Below, in pieces: positions 1-5,941 of a stretch of 6,365 bases of DNA (the stretch's first letter is position 1; each line of letters begins with the position of its first letter). Origin of the DNA: an uncultured Ruaniaceae bacterium (GTDB lineage: Bacteria; Actinomycetota; Actinomycetes; Actinomycetales; Beutenbergiaceae); NCBI GenBank assembly GCA_947251855.1, contig CAMXUZ010000275.1:1-6365 (forward strand), in the 5' to 3' direction. The position numbers and the translations under genes were made by a program. Under the pieces are notes generated by a model. The model was not told the origin of the DNA and made no database searches. It saw only the letters and a list, made by a program, of their open reading frames with translations.

Positions 1-1599
1 GATCCCGTCGATCTGACCCTCGAGCTTGCCCCGGCTGCGGAGGCAGACGAGCGGGAAACCGCCGTGACCGTCACGGGCGCAACGGCCGAGGAAGGGCTGA
101 CGGTGGAGGTTGCGGGTGAGAACTACCTCGACCTGCCCACCCCGACGTCGGGATCGGACCCGGCGGGAGTGTACGCCGCGCTCATCGATGCGAACTCCGT
201 CGCGCACGAGGACGTCAGTAACGACACCGCCCTCGCAGTGGAGTTCATCCCGGGGGGCGACGAGGCGTGGTCGCAGATCGCCGACGGCGCCTGGTCGACA
301 GAATTGAACGCCCCCGCCGCCGACCTCGATGCCGATATGGACCTCGAGGTGCTCGTGTGGGTCGCGCACGGAAACGTCACCAGCGACACGCTGCTGTTCA
401 CCGAAGGCATCACGCTCACGGCGGAGCAGCGCGAAGCGCTGTTCGGACCGGAAGAACCCGGTGACGAGGAAGAACCCGGCGACGGGGAAGAGCCCGGCGA
501 GGAGGAAGAACCCGGGGAGGAGGAAGAACCCGGTGACGAGGAAGAGCCCGGCGAAGAGGGCACGGACCCGGGCAACGACGAGGAAGAGCCCGGTGACGGG
601 GAGAAGCCCGCGGACCCGGAGGCCTCCGTCAAGTCGAGCAGCATCAGCCTCGACGGCGACCGCGCCCAAACCGTCACGGCCTCGGGATTTGACCCGAACG
701 AGGACGTGCAGGTCACCCTGCACTCGAAGGCCGTCGACCTCGGAACCACCAAGGCGAATGGCGAAGGCCGAGTGAACTTTGAGTTCACGGTGCCGGAAGA
801 CACCGAACCCGGGGAGCACAAGGTCGTCCTGGAGGGGCTCACCTCCGGGGTCGAGGTCAGCGCAGCATTCACCGTCACCGGTAAGGAAAGCACCGTCGTG
901 TGCACGGTCGAAACCGTTCCCGGAACGCCCGGCAACGTCGGCCTCACCTGGGGCGTGAGGTCCTCATTCGTGAGCTACGTCGAGGGCGGCATCGCCAACG
1001 GATCGATCTCGACGTCGAACGGCGCCGCCCGCAGCGGTAGCACCTTCACGTGGGGTACCGGTTCGGGGTCGCTCGATGACGCCGGCGCGGGCACCGTGTC
1101 CTTCCCCGGCGCCGTGCACTTCACCGGCCACGATGGCACGCTGGACCTGCGGATCTCCGATCTGCAGGTGAAGACCGCCGGCGGGAACTCCGGAACGCTC
1201 GTAGCGTTCGTGAAATCCCAGGACACGGAAGGCAACGTCGTGTCCAACGGAACCGTGACGCTCGCGAACCTGTCCTTCAGTTCCCTCTCGGGGGACGGCG
1301 GGACCGCGTCCGTCAGCCTCACCGCGGAAGGCGCGAAGGCCTTCTCCGGCTTCTACGGCGCGGGTGAAGCGATGGATGATCTGAAGCTCTCCGTCAGCGG
1401 CGCCACGGGCGAAACCGAGGTGGAGGTCTGCTACGACGCCGATGGAAATCGCGTCAACCCGGACGGGACTCCCTACACCGGGGACGATCTCGCGGCCACT
1501 GGGGCCGGCGGCGTCGGCGGACTCGTCGCGCTCGTTGGTGCCCTCATGCTCACTGGGGCTGCCCTCGTGATCACTCGACGTAACCGCGCCGAGGCGTAA
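1..1599 (+). CDS. Cell-wall-anchored HtaA-domain heme-binding surface protein (5' partial)
   Basis: Extracellular protein predicted to bind heme and be fixed to the cell wall. The frame is open to the left edge, so the start and signal peptide lie outside; a GTG at 64 is an internal Val. Visible order: an Ig-like module to about nt 447; an acidic E/P/G/D repeat (448-621); a second Ig-like module (about 622-890); and one HtaA domain (about 904-1420), recognised by LTWGVRSSF, FTGHDGTLDL and AFSGFYGAGEA. The Tyr/His/Tyr set used for heme in corynebacterial HtaA is present: Tyr at 976-978, His at 1129-1131, Tyr at 1354-1356. Two Cys (901-903, 1429-1431) flank the domain and could form a disulfide. 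The C-terminus has LAATG, a hydrophobic stretch and an RRNR tail, which is a class E-type sortase signal. Corynebacterial HtaA proteins pass heme to an ABC importer; the gene next door is irtA instead of hmuTUV. The domain call is firm; heme as substrate is inferred from the family. Confidence 0.9.
   Translation, partial: DPVDLTLELAPAAEADERETAVTVTGATAEEGLTVEVAGENYLDLPTPTSGSDPAGVYAALIDANSVAHEDVSNDTALAVEFIPGGDEAWSQIADGAWSTELNAPAADLDADMDLEVLVWVAHGNVTSDTLLFTEGITLTAEQREALFGPEEPGDEEEPGDGEEPGEEEEPGEEEEPGDEEEPGEEGTDPGNDEEEPGDGEKPADPEASVKSSSISLDGDRAQTVTASGFDPNEDVQVTLHSKAVDLGTTKANGEGRVNFEFTVPEDTEPGEHKVVLEGLTSGVEVSAAFTVTGKESTVVCTVETVPGTPGNVGLTWGVRSSFVSYVEGGIANGSISTSNGAARSGSTFTWGTGSGSLDDAGAGTVSFPGAVHFTGHDGTLDLRISDLQVKTAGGNSGTLVAFVKSQDTEGNVVSNGTVTLANLSFSSLSGDGGTASVSLTAEGAKAFSGFYGAGEAMDDLKLSVSGATGETEVEVCYDADGNRVNPDGTPYTGDDLAATGAGGVGGLVALVGALMLTGAALVITRRNRAEA
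448..621 (+). repeat. In-frame acidic Glu/Pro/Gly/Asp tandem repeat
   Basis: About 58 codons built from variants of EEEPGD, EEEPGE and EEPGDG, with DNA units of about 18-21 bp resembling GAGGAAGAACCCGGTGAC. The units are in frame and slightly diverged. In Gram-positive surface proteins such stretches usually act as extended spacers that carry binding domains away from the membrane or through the wall; here it separates two Ig-like modules well before the HtaA domain. Copy number may vary between strains, and short-read assembly could miscount it. Confidence 0.85.
1489..1590 (+). other. LAATG cell-wall sorting signal with membrane segment and basic tail
   Basis: The motif LAATG is encoded at 1489-1503. 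A Gly/Ala/Leu/Val-rich hydrophobic stretch (about 1504-1572) and the basic residues RRNR (about 1573-1584) follow, close to the stop at 1597-1599. This is the tripartite architecture of a sortase substrate. LAxTG is the form recognised by class E sortases of high-G+C actinobacteria, in contrast to the classical LPxTG of class A. No sortase gene is in the window, so the enzyme is inferred. Confidence 0.82.
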
Positions 1600-1637
1600 G
1601 CACCAGTGAAAAGCGCGCGTGATCTCGAGCGCGCGAC

Positions 1638-1675
1638 CCGTGGGGAAGGTGGCGACTCTGCCGCCTTCCCCACGG
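1638..1675 (+). terminator. Strong hairpin between the HtaA gene and irtA (leaky terminator or processing element)
   Basis: A 16-bp stem with one G-U pair: the arms are 1638-1653 (core GTGGGGAAGG) and 1660-1675 (core CCTTCCCCAC), with the 6-nt loop GACTCT. No T-run follows; the next bases are CGGAGAAAGG, leading into the irtA ribosome binding site. U-less hairpins are often proposed as terminators in actinobacteria. As the downstream gene has no obvious promoter, partial read-through or an mRNA-stabilising or processing role is equally plausible. A weaker 6-bp GCGCGC stem (1613-1618 with 1629-1634) lies just before it. Confidence 0.6.
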
Positions 1676-1678
1676 CGG

Positions 1679-1691
1679 AGAAAGGACAGGA
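1679..1691 (+). promoter_or_regulatory. Ribosome binding site fixing the irtA start
   Basis: AGAAAGGA (1679-1686) matches the anti-Shine-Dalgarno sequence over 8 nt, ending 12 nt before the ATG at 1699. A second AGGA (1688-1691) sits 7 nt before it. Together they favour ATG 1699 over the in-frame GTG at 1606, which lies before the hairpin and lacks a comparable site. The site begins 3 nt after the hairpin arm, so the hairpin does not occlude it. Confidence 0.7.
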
Positions 1692-1698
1692 AGACCAC

Positions 1699-1791
1699 AT
1701 GCGTAGGTACCGCACCGTTATCGCCGGGCTCGCCCTGGCGATAGGGCTCGTCGGGTGCGCCGGGCAGAACCCGGGCGAAACGCCGCCCGCC
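1699..1791 (+). other. Lipoprotein-type signal sequence at the IrtA N-terminus
   Basis: Residues 1-31 comprise a basic n-region (MRRYR), a hydrophobic core (TVIAGLALAIGLVG) and the lipobox LVGC with Cys20, followed by a polar Gly/Pro linker (AGQNPGETPP). This fits a Sec lipoprotein signal well. It is unexpected because the SIP domain of IrtA is cytosolic. It may derive from a deleted neighbouring binding-protein gene, or it may be a hydrophobic stretch that is never processed. Clear SIP similarity begins at about residue 31 (ACAWAAVAEPGA). Confidence 0.6.
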
Positions 1792-4134
1792 TGCGCCTGG
1801 GCGGCCGTCGCCGAACCGGGTGCGAGGATCCAAGCGATGGTCTTGGGCACGGCGAAGTTCGCGGTGCCCGAGGATGCTCCTGCGGGGTATCTGCTGATCG
1901 GCGATGCCGCATCGATTCCTGCGATCAACAGCATCATCGAGGTCGTGCCCCGCCACATTCCGCTCGAGGTCTACCTCGAGCAGCAGCGTCCAGCGGATGC
2001 GCTGATTCCGCTCGCCACCCACCCCCGCTTGCGGCTCCACCGGGTTCCTCGCACCAGCACCGATTCGTTGGCGGCGGCCATCGAGGCCCGGGACTGGTCG
2101 AACTGGTATACGTGGGCGACGCCGGAGTCCGGCTCCCTGCGGCACCTGCGCTCTCGCCTTCGGCACGATCTGGGTTTCCCGAAGGCGGAGATCCACGCGC
2201 AGGCCTACTGGGTGGAGGGGCGCGCGATGGGAACGCGCCGCGACCGCGAAGCCGAGGCCGCTGCGGGCCCCGGCGTGTCGCCGTCGAGGCCCGTGGAGAA
2301 GCCCGAGGAGGAAACAGCGCGCGCCGCTCCCGCGGACGCCCGAGCGCGTGAGGATTCCAGCCGCCCGACTCGCCCGCAGACCGCCGCTGACACGCCCGCT
2401 GCACCACGCAGCACCTGGCGGTCGAATGCCTCCACGCGGCTCCTCGCCCCCATGCGCTCTACCTTCTGGATCGCCGGCGTGATCCAGGCCCTCATCACGG
2501 TTCTGCAGCTGCTCCCCTACGTGCTGCTGGTCGAACTAGCGAGGCAACTACTCGCTGACGCCTCGAGCGCGACGCTCCTGAGTATCGGCCTCGCCGCGCT
2601 CCTCATCATGGGTGTTGGGGTGATCCTTGAGGCGGCGATGACGTGGTGGCTGCACCGCGTGGATGCGAGGTTCGAAGCGGACATTCGGCGCCGCCTGCTC
2701 ACCAAGCTCGCTCGACTGCCCCTTGGATGGTTCACCGGTCGAGGCTCCGGTCAGGTGAAGAAGCTCGTGCAAGATGATCCCCTCTCGCTGCACTATCTCC
2801 TCACGCACGCGATTCCGGATGCCGTTGCCGCCGTCGTCGCACCAGTAGCCGTGCTCGTGTATCTGTTCATCGTCGATTGGCGCCTCGCGCTCCTGCTGTT
2901 GCTCCCCGTGCTCGTGTATCTCGTGACGATGGGCCTCATGGTCGGCGGCTCGGGTGCGAAGATCCGGCAACACCAGGAATGGACGGGGGTCATGACGAGC
3001 TCGGCGGAAGCGTTCCTGGAGGCGCAGCCGGTCGTGCGCGTCTTCGGGGGTGCAGCTGAATCGGAGTTCCGGCGGAAACTGGCGCGCTACCTGGAGTTCC
3101 TCAACGCGTGGCAACGCCCGTTCATCGGCAAGAAATCTCTGATGGATCTCGCAACCCGGCCGGCGACCTTCCTGTGGCTCCTCGCTGGCATGGGAACACT
3201 CCTCATCGTCCACGACCGGTTAGATCCCATCAACCTGCTCCCCTTCCTCATCCTCGGTACGACGTTCGGCGCACGCCTTCTGGGGATCTCCTACGGCATC
3301 GGGGGAATCAATGAGGGCGTGCTTGCTGCGAGGGGTATCCAAAACGCTCTCGAGGAGACCGAACTCGTTGAACCCGCCGCCCCTGCCGCGGTCGGCGACC
3401 CAGCGGGCGGTCTCCTCGAGTTCGAGCAGGTGAGTTTCGGCTATCAACCGAGGCTCCCGGTCCTGCAGGACATCACGTTGCGCCTGGAGCCGGGCACTGT
3501 TACCGCTCTGGTAGGGCCGTCGGGAGCCGGGAAATCCACACTCGCAAGCCTCGCGGCTCGCTTCCACGACGTCACCGAGGGAAGTATCCGGATCGATGGT
3601 GTGGATATCCGGCAGATGCCCAACGACGTGCTCTATTCCCACGTCGGTTTCGTTTTCCAAGAGACTCAACTCCTCCGCGACACCGTTGCCAACAACATCG
3701 CGTTGGCACGCCCGGGTGCCTCGGCCTCCCTCATCGAGGAGGCGGCGCGGGACGCCCAGATCCACGAGCGGATCCTGCGTCTGCCCCGCGGCTACGATTC
3801 GGTCATCGGTGAGGACGCTGTGTTGTCCGGGGGTGAACGGCAGCGCCTGACCATCGCGCGCGCCCTATTGGCCGACACCCCGATCCTTATCCTCGATGAG
3901 GCCACCGCGTTCGCCGACCCGGAATCGGAGTACCAGGTGCAACGGGCGATCTCGCGGCTCACAGCTCACCGCACGGTGCTCGTCATCGCTCACCGGCTCC
4001 ACACGATCATGGGGGCGGACAACATCGTCGTTCTCAGTGGCGGTTCGATCGTCGAGAGGGGACGCCACGAAAGCCTCCTCGCGCGCGAGGGCCGCTACTT
4101 CGATCTGTGGACCGCGGGAAGGGGGCAGAAATGA
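1699..4134 (+). CDS. irtA: IrtA-like siderophore ABC importer, SIP domain-permease-ATPase fusion with altered N-terminus
   Basis: 811-aa half of the IrtAB importer, which in mycobacteria takes up Fe-(carboxy)mycobactin and reduces the iron at the cytoplasmic face. Residues about 31-185 match the C-terminal part of the siderophore-interacting (SIP) domain (GYLLIGDAASIPAI at 63-76, RDWSNWYTWATPES, QAYWVEGRAMGT near 171). A charged Ala/Pro/Arg linker follows to about 245. Six membrane segments lie in pairs near 254-318, 371-418 and 484-535. The ATPase domain (about 568-800) is complete: Walker A GPSGAGKST 606-614, Q-loop Gln654, signature LSGGERQR from 709, Walker B ILILDE with Glu734, switch His765. 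As in mycobacterial IrtA, the D-loop region reads FADPES, not the usual SALD. The N-terminus is odd: about 66 residues of the SIP domain found in M. tuberculosis IrtA are absent, the protein starting near the RxYT flavin motif with a lipoprotein-like signal (LVGC, Cys20). Homology is firm; flavin binding is doubtful. Confidence 0.92.
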   Translation: MRRYRTVIAGLALAIGLVGCAGQNPGETPPACAWAAVAEPGARIQAMVLGTAKFAVPEDAPAGYLLIGDAASIPAINSIIEVVPRHIPLEVYLEQQRPADALIPLATHPRLRLHRVPRTSTDSLAAAIEARDWSNWYTWATPESGSLRHLRSRLRHDLGFPKAEIHAQAYWVEGRAMGTRRDREAEAAAGPGVSPSRPVEKPEEETARAAPADARAREDSSRPTRPQTAADTPAAPRSTWRSNASTRLLAPMRSTFWIAGVIQALITVLQLLPYVLLVELARQLLADASSATLLSIGLAALLIMGVGVILEAAMTWWLHRVDARFEADIRRRLLTKLARLPLGWFTGRGSGQVKKLVQDDPLSLHYLLTHAIPDAVAAVVAPVAVLVYLFIVDWRLALLLLLPVLVYLVTMGLMVGGSGAKIRQHQEWTGVMTSSAEAFLEAQPVVRVFGGAAESEFRRKLARYLEFLNAWQRPFIGKKSLMDLATRPATFLWLLAGMGTLLIVHDRLDPINLLPFLILGTTFGARLLGISYGIGGINEGVLAARGIQNALEETELVEPAAPAAVGDPAGGLLEFEQVSFGYQPRLPVLQDITLRLEPGTVTALVGPSGAGKSTLASLAARFHDVTEGSIRIDGVDIRQMPNDVLYSHVGFVFQETQLLRDTVANNIALARPGASASLIEEAARDAQIHERILRLPRGYDSVIGEDAVLSGGERQRLTIARALLADTPILILDEATAFADPESEYQVQRAISRLTAHRTVLVIAHRLHTIMGADNIVVLSGGSIVERGRHESLLAREGRYFDLWTAGRGQK
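4117..4125 (+). promoter_or_regulatory. Ribosome binding site of irtB inside the end of irtA
   Basis: GGAAGGGGG lies 5 nt before ATG 4131. The ATG overlaps the irtA stop (ATGA, 4131-4134), an arrangement typical of translational coupling and of subunits made in equal amounts. It supports ATG 4131 over the in-frame GTG at 4107. Confidence 0.75.
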
Positions 4135-5912
4135 TTCGTTCCATCACTCGCCTGCTCCCCCGCTCGGCGCGCCGGTCTCTCCGCGGCTACGTGATCCTCA
4201 TGGTGCCCTCCGTCCTGCTTCGGGCCGCCAGCACGGTGGTAGTCATCCCGCTCCTCGTGGCCCTGTTCTCCCCGGCTCCCGCCGGCGCGTGGGTCTGGTT
4301 CGGCGCGCTGACCGCCACGATCACCGCGGGGTGGGCCGTCGACTGGTGGTGCAACAAGGTCGGGTACGAGCTCGGTTTCAGCACGCTTGACCACGCTCAA
4401 TATGAACTCGCCGATCGCCTGACGAAGATCACCCTGGAATGGTTCGTTCCGGAGAACACCTCCATCGCCCGGCGGGCCATCGCCGCAACGGGGCCGGACC
4501 TCGTCAGCCTGTTCGCCTATCTCATCACCCCGATCGCGCAAGCAACCCTCATGCCCATCGCACTCGGCCTCGCGCTGCTGCCGATCGCCTGGCCGCTGGG
4601 CGTCATCGCGTGCCTGTGCGCACCACTTCTGCTTCTCACGATGTGGCTGAGCTCGAGGTTCTCCCGCCGAGCCGATCGCGAGATGGAACAGGCGAACGCG
4701 GTGCTCAGCGAACGGATCTTGGAGTTCGCGAGAACACAACAGGCTCTGCGAGCCGCGCGCCGGGTGCAACCAGCGCGGAGTCACGCCGGAGCTGCCCTGA
4801 CCGCTCAGCACGGAACGATGCTGCGGCTGTTGACCCTGCAGATTCCTGGGCAAGTACTCTTCGGCATCGCCACCCAGATAGCGCTCATCGCCATGGCGGC
4901 AACAGCAGTCGTGCTCACGCTGCGCGGGGACCTCACCACGGTCGAGGCCGTAGCCCTGCTCGTGATCGTCGGGCGCTACCTTGAACCGTTCGTCGTGCTC
5001 GGCGACCTCACTCCGGCGATCGAGAACGTCGCCATCCTCATCGGCCACATTTCCGCCGTCCTTCGCGCCCCAGAGCACTCGGAGCACTCGCCGGCGACGC
5101 CGGAGGGCGCGAATCCGACTCCGGCGTCCGCGCAGGAGATCCGGCTGGAAGACCTCGGCTTCGGATACGACCCGAACCAAGCGCCGGTGCTCGAGGGCCT
5201 CAACCTCGTGTTCTCCCCGGGCACGACGGCGATCGTCGGCCCATCGGGTTCCGGGAAGAGCACCCTGCTCGGGATCCTTGCCGGGCTATACGAACCAGGC
5301 ACGGGCAGGGTGATGGTCGGGAACACAGACATCTGGCAGCAGAGCGAGGAAGATCGCCGCGCTGGGGTGAGCGTCGTGTTCCAACACCCGTACCTGTTCG
5401 AAGGAACGATCCTCGACAATGTTCGAGCGGGATACCCCGAGGCGAGCGAGGAAGCCGTACACCGCGCACTCGAGCGGGCGCAGGTGGGCGAACTCGTCGC
5501 GCGGCTACCCACCGGGGCGGAGTCCGCCGTCGGGGAGGCCGGTTCAGCGCTCTCCGGTGGTGAACGTCAGCGCGTCTCGATTGCACGCGCGCTGCTCAAA
5601 CCCGCCCCCGTCCTCCTTATCGACGAGGCAACCAGCGCCCTCGATACGGAGAACGAAACCGCGATCGTCGCCGCGCTCAACAGCAACGATGGCGGGGCGA
5701 AGGATCGGCCGCACAGGTTCCGGATCGTCATCGCCCACCGGCTCTCAACGATTCAGAACGCCGATCGGGTGATATTCCTCGACGACGGCAAGGTTCGCGA
5801 AGACGGTACGGTGGCCGAACTTCTCGATCGTGGGGGTGGCTTCGCCCGGTTCTGCGAACATCAGCAGCACTCGCTCGGGTGGTCGCTCACGAGCGCCCGG
5901 AACCAGAGTTAG
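4131..5912 (+). CDS. irtB: IrtB-like siderophore ABC importer, permease-ATPase half
   Basis: 593-aa partner of IrtA; M. tuberculosis IrtB is similar in length (about 579 aa by recall). It is an inner-membrane half transporter of ABC exporter fold that imports ferric siderophore as a heterodimer. Membrane segments lie near residues 18-46, 53-76, 128-173 (a pair), 241-264 and 271-297. Between them are stretches shared with mycobacterial IrtB (ARRAIAATGPDLV, ILEFARTQQALRAARRV). The ATPase is intact: Walker A GPSGSGKST 370-378, Q-loop Gln418 (VVFQHPYLF), signature LSGGERQRVS from 474, Walker B VLLIDE with Glu499, D-loop SALD, His536. Both subunits therefore keep a catalytic Glu and an LSGGE motif, so neither ATP site looks degenerate. 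It lacks any SIP domain, as expected for IrtB. The linker before the ATPase contains a 9-bp direct repeat. The start overlaps the irtA stop, so the two are almost certainly co-expressed. The substrate (mycobactin-like or another xenosiderophore) cannot be read from sequence. Confidence 0.93.
   Translation: MIRSITRLLPRSARRSLRGYVILMVPSVLLRAASTVVVIPLLVALFSPAPAGAWVWFGALTATITAGWAVDWWCNKVGYELGFSTLDHAQYELADRLTKITLEWFVPENTSIARRAIAATGPDLVSLFAYLITPIAQATLMPIALGLALLPIAWPLGVIACLCAPLLLLTMWLSSRFSRRADREMEQANAVLSERILEFARTQQALRAARRVQPARSHAGAALTAQHGTMLRLLTLQIPGQVLFGIATQIALIAMAATAVVLTLRGDLTTVEAVALLVIVGRYLEPFVVLGDLTPAIENVAILIGHISAVLRAPEHSEHSPATPEGANPTPASAQEIRLEDLGFGYDPNQAPVLEGLNLVFSPGTTAIVGPSGSGKSTLLGILAGLYEPGTGRVMVGNTDIWQQSEEDRRAGVSVVFQHPYLFEGTILDNVRAGYPEASEEAVHRALERAQVGELVARLPTGAESAVGEAGSALSGGERQRVSIARALLKPAPVLLIDEATSALDTENETAIVAALNSNDGGAKDRPHRFRIVIAHRLSTIQNADRVIFLDDGKVREDGTVAELLDRGGGFARFCEHQQHSLGWSLTSARNQS
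5073..5090 (+). repeat. 9-bp direct repeat in the IrtB inter-domain linker
   Basis: GAGCACTCG occurs twice back to back (5073-5081 and 5082-5090), encoding EHSEHS in the flexible linker between the permease and ATPase domains. It is in frame and looks like a small slippage duplication, with no evident functional meaning. Confidence 0.7.
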
Positions 5913-5941
5913 CGCATCGGTCCTCCGGCCGCGCCGCGGGG

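Noticed and set aside
123..947. Minus-strand open frame with Ser/Pro/Gly repeats
   Set aside because: The repeats are the antisense reading of the acidic tandem repeat in the surface protein; no independent support.
1606..1698. Upstream in-frame GTG start for irtA (31 extra residues)
   Set aside because: The extension would run through the hairpin, has no SIP similarity and lacks a good ribosome binding site. ATG 1699 has one.
1600..1698. Iron-regulator (DtxR/IdeR) operator upstream of irtA
   Set aside because: No sequence resembling the 19-bp TTAGGTTAG-type palindrome is present; any iron control is probably upstream of the window.
1699..1800. Frameshift hiding the missing SIP N-terminus
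   Set aside because: The other two forward frames give no SIP-like residues and the first contains a stop, so replacement or deletion fits better.
964..2196. Long open frame on the minus strand (410 codons)
   Set aside because: It lies opposite the HtaA domain and irtA, is Arg/Gly-rich without recognisable domains, and is explained by high G+C in the antisense frame.
4095..5180. Minus-strand open frame opposite irtB (361 codons)
   Set aside because: It is antisense to well-matched irtB sequence and its Arg/Gly/Asp-rich composition is typical of shadow frames.
5913..5941. Possible bidirectional terminator between irtB and the convergent gene
   Set aside because: Only a 4-bp stem (5929-5932 with 5936-5939) and no T-run on either strand; G+C content alone explains it.
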